Below are positions 53,486 to 61,973 of a stretch of 64,000 nucleotides of DNA, piece after piece. Origin of the DNA: Azophilus sp965247035 (GTDB taxonomy: Bacteria; Pseudomonadota; Gammaproteobacteria; Pseudomonadales; Azotimanducaceae); contig CBDFGJ010000003.1 of NCBI GenBank assembly GCA_965247035.1, positions 930,001 through 994,000 of the forward strand. Reading direction: 5' to 3'. The translations under genes were made by a program, and so were the position numbers. The stretch's first letter is position 1; the number at the start of each line of letters is the position of its first letter. The notes beneath the pieces were generated by a model. It searched no databases, was not told the origin of the DNA, and saw only the letters and a program-made list of their open reading frames with translations.

Positions 53486-55971
53486 AGGCTCGTTTGATTC
53501 TGCGCATGGCTTGGCGAGACTGGCGTTCCGGGGAGTTGGGGCTGTTGCTCACCGCCCTCTTGCTGGCCGTTGGCACGGTGACGGCCATCAGCCTGTTTGT
53601 TGACCGCCTGCATCAAGCCCTGTTGAAGGAATCATCTAGTTTTCTGGCGGCGGACCGCTACATCGGCGCCGCTCATGAAATTCCCGATGAATTTCGCCGC
53701 CAAGCCGAAGCCATGGGTCTTGAATACGCGGATACGCTGACTTTTCCCTCTATGGTGTTTGCGGAGGAGGAGCGCAATCAACTCGTCAGCGTCAAGGCCG
53801 TCAGCGATGGTTATCCCCTGCGTGGCATCTTGCTGACCGGAGAAAAGCCCTTCGGCCCTGGCGGGCTGGCCGGGGGCATCCCCGCATCAGGCGAGGTCTG
53901 GATGGATTCCAGGCTGTTCTCAGCCTTGGACGTTGGGTTTGGCGACAGCATTGAGGTCGGGGTGGCGTCGTTGCGGGTCAGTCGGGTGTTGGTCAAGGAG
54001 CCGGACCGAGGCGGCAGTTTCTTCGACTTGGGGCCGCGGGTGTTGATGAACTTGGCTGACGTGCCGGCAACGGAAGTGGTGCAGCCCGGCAGCCGCATTA
54101 ACTACAGGCTGCTGTTGCGGGGCGAGGAAGAGCAGCTTGAAGCCCTGCGGCAGAGCCTTGATCTGGACGATGGTTTCCTTTGGGTGGGCATTCGCCAAGG
54201 CAGCCGCCGCATTGGTGCCGCTCTGGATCGAGCGGAAAGCTTTCTGCTGCTTGGCGGGTTGCTGGCGGTGCTTCTGGCCGGGGTGGCCGTGGCTCTATCA
54301 GCCCATCGCTACGCCCGCAGACACTACGACCACGTTGGCATTTTCAAGACGTTGGGTGCTAGGTCGGGAAGCATCCTCTACGGCTTTCTGGGCGTCTTGG
54401 CGGTGGTGGGCCTTGTTAGCATCCTCTTGGGCCTTGTCTTGGGCGGTGCGTTGCATTTTCTTATTGTAGCCGCGTTGGATGCATTGATTCCGGTGCGATT
54501 GCCTGCGCCAAGCGCTAAACCCTTCCTGCTGGGTGCTGCCACTGGCTCAATTTGTGCGCTCGCCTTCGCCATGCCGCCGCTGCTGCGCTTGAAGAACATT
54601 TCTCCCATGCGGGTAATCCGGCGGGATTTTGGGCTTGCTCCGGCATCTGAGTGGCTCACTTATGGTGCCGCGGCCAGTGGCGGCTTGGTGTTGTTGATCT
54701 GGTACACGGAGAGCCTGTGGCTGACGCTTTGGACCCTGTTCGGCGCCGTGGCGGTGCTGTTGGTGTTTGGCTCTCTGGCTTGGTTGCTGCTGCGGGGTGG
54801 CCGGGTTGTTGGAATGCAGGCGGGCAGTCGTTTGCGTTTGGCCTTGTCTGGGCTGCAGCGGCGGCGTCGGGAGAACATTGCCCAAATCCTGGTCTTCGGG
54901 CTGGCGATCATGCTGGTGCTGGTGCTGGTGCTGGTGCGCACCTCATTGATCGACGAATGGCGCACGGCGCTGCCGGAGGAAGTGCCCAATCATTTTCTCC
55001 TCAATGTCACGCTGGAGCAGTTGGCGCCGGTGAAGGAATTGCTGGACGCCAACACCGCCCGCCAAGGGCCCTTGTATCCGATGATCCGCGGCCGGGTGGC
55101 AGCGGTGAACGGCTTGGATGCGCGGGCTTGGCGGGGGAGTCTCTGGAGCGAGGAAAGCGGCGTGGGGCTGTCTTCGGAGCGCAACCTGACTTGGACGGAG
55201 ACCTTGCCGGCCGGCAACGAAGTGGTGCAGGGCGCTTGGTGGGGGCCGAATGAAGACCAGGCGTTGGTCTCCTTGGAGAGCGAGTACGCCCAGCGCTTGG
55301 GTTTGGGTTTGGGTGACCGACTGGAGTTCGACCTCGGCGGTCTACGGGTGGAGGCGGAGGTGGCCAGCCTGCGAGCGCTGGATTGGGAGAGCATGCAGCC
55401 GAATTTTTTCGTCATCTTTTCCCCGGCGGCGCTGCGGGACTTTCCCGCCACCTACATGACCAGCTTTTTTCTGCCGGCGGCGAAAAAAGCCTTTTTGAAC
55501 GAGTTGCTGTTCAAGTTCCCCACCGTCACCGTCATTGAGATTGACGCCATCGTTGAGCAGGTCAAAAGCATCATTGATCGGGTGAGCCGGGCGGTGGAAT
55601 TGGTGTTGGTCTTGGTGCTGGCGTCTGGCTGCTTGGTGTTGGTCGCCAGCATTCAGGCCAGCGGCGACGCCCGCTTGGCTGAACATGCGTTGTTGCGTGC
55701 GCTTGGCGGCACCAAGTCGCTCATAACAGGCAGTTTGGCGGCGGAATTCGCCGTGCTGGGCGCGTTTTCCGGGCTCACGGCGGCCGTTGGTGCGGAACTC
55801 ACCGTCGCTCTGCTGCAGCTTCGAATATTCGAGTTGACGCCCAACGCCCATCCTGAGCTGTGGCTGCTTGGACCTGCGGTTGGCGCTCTGCTTTTGCTTG
55901 GCGTTGGGTTGCTGGGCAGCCGGCGTTTGGTTTCATCGCCGCCAATGCTGGTCCTGCGGGGGATGGAGTAG
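53482..55971 (+). CDS. ybbP: ABC permease YbbP (FtsX-like)
   Basis: 829 residues with two FtsX-like blocks. The first membrane helix is near residue 20; a large periplasmic part follows; three helices near 250-370 carry DHVGIFKTLGARSGSILYGF; four more helices and a second periplasmic domain precede the last FtsX block with AEHALLRALGGTKSL. The function of YbbAP is probably extraction or export of hydrophobic molecules, possibly linked to TesA. Length is close to the E. coli protein. Confidence 0.9.
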   Translation: MKARLILRMAWRDWRSGELGLLLTALLLAVGTVTAISLFVDRLHQALLKESSSFLAADRYIGAAHEIPDEFRRQAEAMGLEYADTLTFPSMVFAEEERNQLVSVKAVSDGYPLRGILLTGEKPFGPGGLAGGIPASGEVWMDSRLFSALDVGFGDSIEVGVASLRVSRVLVKEPDRGGSFFDLGPRVLMNLADVPATEVVQPGSRINYRLLLRGEEEQLEALRQSLDLDDGFLWVGIRQGSRRIGAALDRAESFLLLGGLLAVLLAGVAVALSAHRYARRHYDHVGIFKTLGARSGSILYGFLGVLAVVGLVSILLGLVLGGALHFLIVAALDALIPVRLPAPSAKPFLLGAATGSICALAFAMPPLLRLKNISPMRVIRRDFGLAPASEWLTYGAAASGGLVLLIWYTESLWLTLWTLFGAVAVLLVFGSLAWLLLRGGRVVGMQAGSRLRLALSGLQRRRRENIAQILVFGLAIMLVLVLVLVRTSLIDEWRTALPEEVPNHFLLNVTLEQLAPVKELLDANTARQGPLYPMIRGRVAAVNGLDARAWRGSLWSEESGVGLSSERNLTWTETLPAGNEVVQGAWWGPNEDQALVSLESEYAQRLGLGLGDRLEFDLGGLRVEAEVASLRALDWESMQPNFFVIFSPAALRDFPATYMTSFFLPAAKKAFLNELLFKFPTVTVIEIDAIVEQVKSIIDRVSRAVELVLVLVLASGCLVLVASIQASGDARLAEHALLRALGGTKSLITGSLAAEFAVLGAFSGLTAAVGAELTVALLQLRIFELTPNAHPELWLLGPAVGALLLLGVGLLGSRRLVSSPPMLVLRGME

Positions 55972-55975
55972 ACTA

Positions 55976-56143
55976 GTGGCGGCAGAAGCCTTGAACGGGC
56001 GATACCCGAGGGTGCGGCCTAAAGCCGCGCATGAGGGCAACAAGCTGCGGCAGAGGCTGCGCCGCCAAGCGGGTCAAGCAGTGGCGGGGCAAGTCTTGAT
56101 TAAGCTCTTGGAGACGAAGAATTCTGTTGATGACTGTAGTTAA
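55976..56143 (+). CDS. Small basic hypothetical protein
   Basis: 55 residues from GTG 55976, with GGAG inside the ybbP end as a possible ribosome site. Arg/Lys-rich helix (GNKLRQRLRRQAGQAVAGQV). No family recognised; it could be non-coding. Confidence 0.3.
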   Translation: MAAEALNGRYPRVRPKAAHEGNKLRQRLRRQAGQAVAGQVLIKLLETKNSVDDCS

Positions 56144-56152
56144 GGCTCGCCG

Positions 56153-56692
56153 ATGCGCATTGTTCAAACAGGCAATCGCTTAGCTGCCGTCCGCACGGCC
56201 TTGGCCGGCGTGGCCTTGCTGGTGAGTGGCCTCTGTTGGGCGGAAGTGCAGCTTTTCACTGCCGTCAACCTGCTTGAAACCACCGTTGGCGAAGACGGGG
56301 AGCTAGAGCGCCGGCTGGTTGACGTCACCTTGGCTGAGCCTGGAGATGAACTGCGCTACACCATTACCTTCACCAACACCGGCTTGGTGTCGGTAGACCC
56401 CGGCATCATCGTCATCACCAACCGGATCCCGGAATCAACTACCTATGTGCCGGACAGCGCCGGGGGCTTTCATGCTCAAGTCCTCTACAGCTTGGATGAT
56501 GGGGGGGCGTTCATCGCCTTTGATGCGCTCTCGGAGGACGCACTGACCGAAGGCCGGACCATCGAGAACCCCAACAGTTCTGGCCTTGATTCCTTTGCCC
56601 AGATGCTGGTTCAGGCCATTCGTTGGACCTATGAAGCCAGCTTGGACCCTGGCGCATCCAGCGAAGTCTGGTTCAACTTGAAGTTGGAATGA
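56153..56692 (+). CDS. Secreted DUF11-type repeat-domain protein
   Basis: 179 residues. Signal peptide (RTALAGVALLVSGLCWA) then one DUF11-like domain: PGDELRYTITFTNTGLVSVDPGIIVITNRIPESTTYVPDS, and the closing ASSEVWFNLKLE. Such domains occur in surface or periplasmic proteins. Its function and partner are unknown. The 216 bp after it are AT-rich and may hold a promoter for the receptor gene. Confidence 0.75.
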   Translation: MRIVQTGNRLAAVRTALAGVALLVSGLCWAEVQLFTAVNLLETTVGEDGELERRLVDVTLAEPGDELRYTITFTNTGLVSVDPGIIVITNRIPESTTYVPDSAGGFHAQVLYSLDDGGAFIAFDALSEDALTEGRTIENPNSSGLDSFAQMLVQAIRWTYEASLDPGASSEVWFNLKLE

Positions 56693-56908
56693 CTGCCCTT
56701 GGATAGGCCGCACTATGACTTTGAACGCCCACGACCGCAGCCATCCCCACGTCAAAAAAATTGTTTTAATTTATTTTATTAAAAATAAAGTCCTGTTTTA
56801 GCTCTAATGGTGAGATTTTCGAGCTAGTTCAAGTTCGCCTTTGTATGGGAATGGACTTCGTAGCATTTCTCAAGATCTTAAAATCCTGACGTACACCTTG
56901 GCCAGTCC

Positions 56909-59017
56909 GTGTTTTCGACACTCGACCATTGCCCTGACAAAATACGCTGCTTTGCCGGAGCGCAATTAGTGCCGCTGCAACTCAGGTCAACCCTAAAGCC
57001 CGCAGGACCACTTGCGCTGTGCCTCGTTCTTGCAATGCAGGCGGCATCACCGTTGGCGGACGACCTCATTGATGAAGAGATCGTCGTCACGGGAACCATT
57101 GGCGAACGCTTGGGTGATGTCGGCAGCGGCAGCATCATTGATGGTAAGGAGCTGGCGGAAATTCGGCCTGTTCACGCCCATGAAGCGCTGGCGCGGATAC
57201 CGGGGGTGTGGGTCACTAAAGGGTCCGGCCAAGAGCATCTAACCGCCATCCGCTCCGCCGTGCTCACTGGTGCCGGCGCTTGCGGTGAATTCCTTTATCT
57301 TGAGGATGGCCTGTCCATCCGCCCGGCCGGATTTTGCAACATCAACAATTTGTTTGAACTGAATGTGGAGCAGGCGTCCGCCCTTGAAGTTTGGCGCGGT
57401 CCGTCCAGCGCCCTGTTGGGCGGCAATGCGCTGCACGGCGCCATCAATGTCGTCACGCCCAATCCCCGCGGCGCTCGGCTTGGTCTTGAAGCAGGGTCTT
57501 ACGGCTACTTCCAAGTGCGGGGTGATTTCGGCGCTGAGGTTGGCCGGCATTATCTAGGCGCCAGCCTGAACGGCAGCCACAGCAATGGCTATCGCGACCA
57601 CACCGGCTACGGACAACAGAAACTGTCCCTTACGCATCGCGTTGAAGTCGCTGGATGGCAAGTGCACAACACCTTCAACGCCACCAACCTAAACCAGGAA
57701 ACCGGCAGTTACGTGGGTGGCTTCAAAGCCTATGAAGACAGCGACTTACGCCGCTCCAACCCCAACCCGGAAGCTTATCGTGACGCCTGGTCCATGCGCG
57801 CCGCGAGTCATTGGCGCCGGCAGGACTGGCGGCTATCGGCCTATTTGCGCCATTCGCGCATGGTGTTTCTACAGCATTTCCTGCCCGGGCAGCCGACGGA
57901 GACCAACGAGCAGGCCAGCGGCGGGCTGTTGGCGAACCGGGCGTTTGATCGCGGCGCCGTCTCCGGGCGCATTGGCGGTCAGATCGAGTTCATGCAGGGC
58001 AGCTTGCAGGAAATTCAGGTCGGGCCGACCCTTGGCTCCGCCTTTTTGCAGGAGACCCGTCCGGCCGGGCGCCACTACGATTATGAGGTGGATTCCATCA
58101 TGCTGGCGGGATTCTATGACCTGAGCTGGCTGCTGGCGGAGCGGCTGCGATTGGTGCATAGCTTGCGGGTCGAGCATCTGGACTATGACTACCAGAACAA
58201 CCACTTGACTGGGAACACTCGGGACGATGGCAGCACCTGCCGCTTTGGCGGCTGCCTGTACACGCGGCCGGAATCCCGGCAGGACAACTTTACTGAAGTT
58301 GCCGGTCGGGTTGGCTTGGAGCATGAGCTCGGCGCCACCCGTTCAGGCTACCTCATGTTGAGCACGGGCTTTCGTCCGCCCCAAGCGACGGAGCTTTATC
58401 GGTTGCAGCGCGGGCAGGCCGTGGCGGACCTGGATACGGAGCGTTTGCTGTCCATTGAAGCCGGCTTGAAGGGTAGCGCTTGGTCTGTCTCATTCTTCAG
58501 CGAGCGCACCCGGCATTCCATCTTCCGCGATGCGGCCGGCTTCAACGTCAGTGACGGCAAGACCAAGTCCTTGGGCTTGGAGTTGGCTGCAGATTGGCGG
58601 TTGGGCGACCACAGGTTGAGCTTGGCGACCACCTATGTCGTTCACAAATACGATTTCTCCCGCGCCGCCGGCCTTGGCGAGCTCATTGAAGACGGCAACA
58701 TGATCGATTCGGCGCCTCGCTGGCTGACCAATGTGCGGTGGCGCTTGCAGCCTAGGGAGGCATGGTATTCCGAGTTTGAGCTGAATCAGGTTGGCGCCCA
58801 CTACCTCAACGCGGCCAATACCGCCAAGTACAATGGGCACATCGTGCTCAACTGGCGGGCCGGCCTAAAGCTGAACGACAAGGTTGATCTATTCGCCCGG
58901 GTCATCAACCTGCTTGACGAGCGTTACGCCGACCGAGCGGACTTCGCCTTCGGCAGCCACCGCTATTTTCCAGCCACGCCCATTCAGGGTTACCTTGGGG
59001 TGAACTTTGCGTTATGA
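56909..59017 (+). CDS. TonB-dependent outer membrane receptor
   Basis: 702 residues. A signal peptide (LALCLVLAMQAASPLADD) is followed by a TonB-box-like EEIVVTGTIGERLGDV, a plug domain (ALARIPGVWVTKGSGQEHL; EVWRGPSSALLGGNALHGAINVVTP) and a beta-barrel that ends with a terminal aromatic-type strand, IQGYLGVNFAL. The first 35 residues may not be translated; a later start is possible. The substrate is unknown. No siderophore genes lie near. The 3' end is duplicated just downstream. Confidence 0.87.
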   Translation: MFSTLDHCPDKIRCFAGAQLVPLQLRSTLKPAGPLALCLVLAMQAASPLADDLIDEEIVVTGTIGERLGDVGSGSIIDGKELAEIRPVHAHEALARIPGVWVTKGSGQEHLTAIRSAVLTGAGACGEFLYLEDGLSIRPAGFCNINNLFELNVEQASALEVWRGPSSALLGGNALHGAINVVTPNPRGARLGLEAGSYGYFQVRGDFGAEVGRHYLGASLNGSHSNGYRDHTGYGQQKLSLTHRVEVAGWQVHNTFNATNLNQETGSYVGGFKAYEDSDLRRSNPNPEAYRDAWSMRAASHWRRQDWRLSAYLRHSRMVFLQHFLPGQPTETNEQASGGLLANRAFDRGAVSGRIGGQIEFMQGSLQEIQVGPTLGSAFLQETRPAGRHYDYEVDSIMLAGFYDLSWLLAERLRLVHSLRVEHLDYDYQNNHLTGNTRDDGSTCRFGGCLYTRPESRQDNFTEVAGRVGLEHELGATRSGYLMLSTGFRPPQATELYRLQRGQAVADLDTERLLSIEAGLKGSAWSVSFFSERTRHSIFRDAAGFNVSDGKTKSLGLELAADWRLGDHRLSLATTYVVHKYDFSRAAGLGELIEDGNMIDSAPRWLTNVRWRLQPREAWYSEFELNQVGAHYLNAANTAKYNGHIVLNWRAGLKLNDKVDLFARVINLLDERYADRADFAFGSHRYFPATPIQGYLGVNFAL

Positions 59018-59025
59018 AGGCACCA

Positions 59026-59047
59026 GCCTAGCCCGGCCTCGGCTAGG
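59026..59047 (+). terminator. Hairpin after the receptor gene
   Basis: CCTAGCC and GGCTAGG pair around a 7-base loop just after the receptor stop. No T-run follows, so it is a weak terminator candidate or simply RNA-stabilising. Confidence 0.35.
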
Positions 59048-59055
59048 CGGAGGAC

Positions 59056-59112
59056 GAGTACCTAGGGATGAACCTTGCATGATGAAGGCGCCAACCATCT
59101 CGCCCCGCCTCT
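59056..59112 (+). repeat. Duplicated tail of the receptor gene
   Basis: Encodes YLGMNLA and stop at 59080-59082, a near copy of the real end YLGVNFAL 68 bp upstream; similarity continues past both stops. Confidence 0.65.
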
Positions 59113-59208
59113 GATCATGTCTTCGCCGAACCGATTGAACTCCTGCGCCACAATGAAAACGTCTGGCGTTGCGCCACGCCGTGCGTTTTGTGGCTTTGTC
59201 CGTTCGCC

Positions 59209-59784
59209 TTGAGCAAACCGCTTTTAAGGTGTGAAGGCATTGCTTGCGGGCGCGGCGGGCGGCTGCTGTTCGAACACTTTGACTTGGTCCTGCATCAAGG
59301 TGAGTGCATTGAGATTCAGGGTGCCAACGGCAGTGGCAAATCCACCTTGCTGCGCATCGCGGCCGGTTTGTTCACGGTCTTCAGCGGCACCGTTGAGGCG
59401 GGCGACCTAGCCTATCTTGGCCACAAGAGCGGGGTGAATGCGCTGCTGACGCCGGCCGAGAACCTGTTTATGCATCAGCGCTTGGCCGGCGGCAGCACTG
59501 CACAAGCCTTGCAGCGGGTGGGGCTTAGGGATGCGCAGGACAAGTTGTGCGGAGAATTGTCCGAAGGTCAGCATCGGCGGGTGGCCCTAGCCCGCCTGCT
59601 GCTTGGTCCGCAGCCCCTATGGTTGCTGGATGAACCGCTCACCGCGCTTGATGATGCCGGTTGCGGCTTGGTGCGGGAATTGGTCACCGCCCGCTGCGAT
59701 GAAGGAGGTGCGGTGTTGTGCGCCACCCACCGCAGCTTGGGTTGCCCGGGTGCGGTTCAAGTGCGTCTCGGCGATGGCGCCTAG
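59209..59784 (+). CDS. ccmA: Cytochrome c maturation ATPase CcmA
   Basis: 191 residues from TTG 59209 (SKPLLRCEGIACGRGGRLL). Walker A GANGSGKST, signature LSEGQHRRVALAR, and LWLLDEPLTALDD as Walker B. CcmA drives release of haem-loaded CcmE from CcmCD. It is the first gene of the ccm operon; a 120-bp gap precedes ccmB, longer than usual. Confidence 0.9.
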   Translation: MSKPLLRCEGIACGRGGRLLFEHFDLVLHQGECIEIQGANGSGKSTLLRIAAGLFTVFSGTVEAGDLAYLGHKSGVNALLTPAENLFMHQRLAGGSTAQALQRVGLRDAQDKLCGELSEGQHRRVALARLLLGPQPLWLLDEPLTALDDAGCGLVRELVTARCDEGGAVLCATHRSLGCPGAVQVRLGDGA

Positions 59785-59904
59785 CCCCATGGACTGCGGA
59801 GAGAGGTTCCCCAGTGAGTCAACCTCCCCCCTTGTCGCCGGCCAAAGCGACTCGCCGCAAATGCTCAACCAATTAGCGCAACAGGGCATTAGGGCATCTT
59901 GGCG

Positions 59905-60594
59905 ATGGTGGTCGTGTTTTTAGTTCAGTTTCGTCGAGACTGGCTTTCCCTGTTGCGGGCGAAGGATGAAGCGCTCAATCCACTGGTGTTTCTTTTCTTG
60001 GCCGCCACCCTGTTCGCCATCGGCTTCGGCGGCGATCCGGAGCGGCTGCGCGCCACCGCCCCCGGAGTTATTTGGGTGTTGGTCTTGCTGGCCAATCTGC
60101 TATCTTTGGAGGCGCTGTTTCGGCGGGACTTTGACGATGGTTCCCTAGAGCAGTTCATGCTTTTGGCGCGCACGCAGTTCGCCGCGCCGCTATTTACCGG
60201 GATGCTAGGCAAAGTGGCAGTGCAATGGTGCGTATCCGGCTTGGCCATGACGGTGCTGTCGCCCTTGGTGGCGCTGCTGCTGAACCTTCCCTTGGCGGCG
60301 CTGCCCACCTTGGGGATATGCTTGCTGCTTGGAACCCCGGCTCTAAGTCTGATCGGCGCGGTGGGTGCTGCGTTGACGGTGGGGCTGCACAGCGGCGGTC
60401 TGTTGCTGGCGCTGCTGCTGTTGCCCCTATACCTGCCCGTGCTGGTGTTTGGTGTCAGCGCCACCCTGAACGGGATGGCCGGGCTTGACGCAGCCGCGCA
60501 GCTGTATTGGTTGGCGGCCATTAGCGCTTTGGCCGTCACCTTGGCCCCATTCGCCATCGGTGCGGCGTTGCGGATTAGCGTGGAGCGGTCATGA
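59905..60594 (+). CDS. ccmB: Haem exporter permease subunit CcmB
   Basis: 229 residues from ATG 59905, six membrane helices. The conserved region LFRRDFDDGSLEQFML and the late LLLPLYLPVLVFGV helix are typical of CcmB. It overlaps ccmC by 4 bp. Confidence 0.88.
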   Translation: MVVVFLVQFRRDWLSLLRAKDEALNPLVFLFLAATLFAIGFGGDPERLRATAPGVIWVLVLLANLLSLEALFRRDFDDGSLEQFMLLARTQFAAPLFTGMLGKVAVQWCVSGLAMTVLSPLVALLLNLPLAALPTLGICLLLGTPALSLIGAVGAALTVGLHSGGLLLALLLLPLYLPVLVFGVSATLNGMAGLDAAAQLYWLAAISALAVTLAPFAIGAALRISVERS

Positions 60595-61358
60595 CGCTCA
60601 AGGAACTTTGGCATCGGCTGGGGTCGCCCCGGTGGTTCTACCGCATGAGCGGCCCTTGGCTGGTTTTCTTCTCGGTGTTGGCCGGGTTGCTGCTTGCCGT
60701 CGGCAGCTTTTGGGGATTGGCCTTCGCTCCGCCGGACTATCAGCAAGGCAATAGTTTCCGCATCATCTACGTGCATGTGCCTGCGGCCATGCTGGCGCAG
60801 TCTGTTTACCTGGTGCTTGGCTTGGCCGGTGTGCTGTTGTTAGTGTGGAGGATGAAGCTGGCTGGGCTAGTGCTGGAGACCATGGTTGGGTTCGGCATGG
60901 GGGCCACGGCGCTGGCTCTTTTTTCGGGTGCCCTTTGGGGCAGACCAACTTGGGGCACCTGGTGGGAGTTTGACGGGCGCACCACCTCCACCCTGGTGCT
61001 GTTGTTCCTCTACTTCGGTCTGTACGCCCTTCGTCGGGCCATTCCGGATGCGAATGCGGCTGGCCGCGCCTGTGCGCTGTTGGCCGTGGTCGGCGTGATC
61101 AACATTCCCATCATCAAGTATTCGGTGGAGTGGTGGATCACCATGCATCAAGGCGCAACCTTCAGGTTGACCGAAGCGCCCTCCATGCCGGCACAAATGT
61201 GGGCGCCCCTGTTGGTGAACGTACTGGGCGCGTACTGCCTGTTTGCCGCCAATCTCATCGCCAACCTGCGCAACGCCATTCTGCGGCGGGAGTGCGGTGC
61301 CAATTGGGTGCGGCAGTTGATCGGCCGCCGGCTTGGGGAGCTGGGGGTGGTGGGATGA
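60591..61358 (+). CDS. ccmC: Haem handling protein CcmC
   Basis: 255 residues with six helices. The WWD-type haem domain is WGRPTWGTWWEFDGRTTSTL, in which EFDG replaces the usual VWDA. The His ligands are likely in YVHVPAAML and TMHQGATFR. CcmC moves haem to CcmE. Overlaps ccmD by 4 bp. Confidence 0.9.
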   Translation: MTLKELWHRLGSPRWFYRMSGPWLVFFSVLAGLLLAVGSFWGLAFAPPDYQQGNSFRIIYVHVPAAMLAQSVYLVLGLAGVLLLVWRMKLAGLVLETMVGFGMGATALALFSGALWGRPTWGTWWEFDGRTTSTLVLLFLYFGLYALRRAIPDANAAGRACALLAVVGVINIPIIKYSVEWWITMHQGATFRLTEAPSMPAQMWAPLLVNVLGAYCLFAANLIANLRNAILRRECGANWVRQLIGRRLGELGVVG

Positions 61359-61543
61359 GGTTCGATAGCTGGCAAGCCTTCTTGGCCATGGGCGGACATG
61401 GCCTGTACGTCTGGCTGGCTTACGCAACCGCCCTGGCGTTGCTCATCGGCAACTACATCAAGCACAAGGCGGACCGGCGCAGAACTTGGCGGTTTCTGCA
61501 ATCTCAGGCCGAGGCTAGGGATCATGCGTCGAAAGCGTCGTAA
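61355..61543 (+). CDS. ccmD: Haem exporter subunit CcmD
   Basis: 62 residues: an N-terminal stretch MGGHGLYVWLAYATALALL as the single membrane helix and a basic tail. Small CcmD proteins tie CcmABC and CcmE together. It overlaps ccmE by 20 bp. Confidence 0.85.
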   Translation: MRFDSWQAFLAMGGHGLYVWLAYATALALLIGNYIKHKADRRRTWRFLQSQAEARDHASKAS

Positions 61544-61973
61544 CCGTTTGCTGAGCATTGCCTTTATTTTCGTCGGCGCCAGCGCCGTGGTGGTGCTGAT
61601 GTTGCTGGCGGCGGACGAGAACCTCAATCTGTTCTACCCTCCGGCCAAGGTGGTTGGTGGTGAGGTGCCGGTGGACAAAGCCATCCGCGCTGGTGGCATG
61701 GTGCTGGAAGGCAGCGTCGTGCGGGTGCCGGATTCCTTGGAGGTGGTGTTCACCCTGACTGATCGCCAAGGGGCCGACTTCAAGGTGGTTTACAGCGGCA
61801 TCCTGCCGGATCTATTCCGCGAAGGTCAGGGCATACTGGTGCGGGGCAGGTTGGACGCCCAAGGCGTGTTTCAGGCTGTGGAAGTGTTGGCCAAGCACGA
61901 TGAGAACTACATCCCGCCGGAATTGATGCCCTTGATGGAAGGCGCTGCGCCGCCGCCGGGTGATGCGCAGTGA
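61524..61973 (+). CDS. ccmE: Haem chaperone CcmE
   Basis: 149 residues from ATG 61524: an N-terminal anchor (RRKRRNRLLSIAFIFVGAS) and a beta-barrel domain with NLFYPPAKV, ILPDLFREGQGILVRG, and VLAKHDENYIPPEL carrying the haem-binding His and Tyr. It overlaps ccmF by 4 bp (GTGA). Confidence 0.9.
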   Translation: MRRKRRNRLLSIAFIFVGASAVVVLMLLAADENLNLFYPPAKVVGGEVPVDKAIRAGGMVLEGSVVRVPDSLEVVFTLTDRQGADFKVVYSGILPDLFREGQGILVRGRLDAQGVFQAVEVLAKHDENYIPPELMPLMEGAAPPPGDAQ

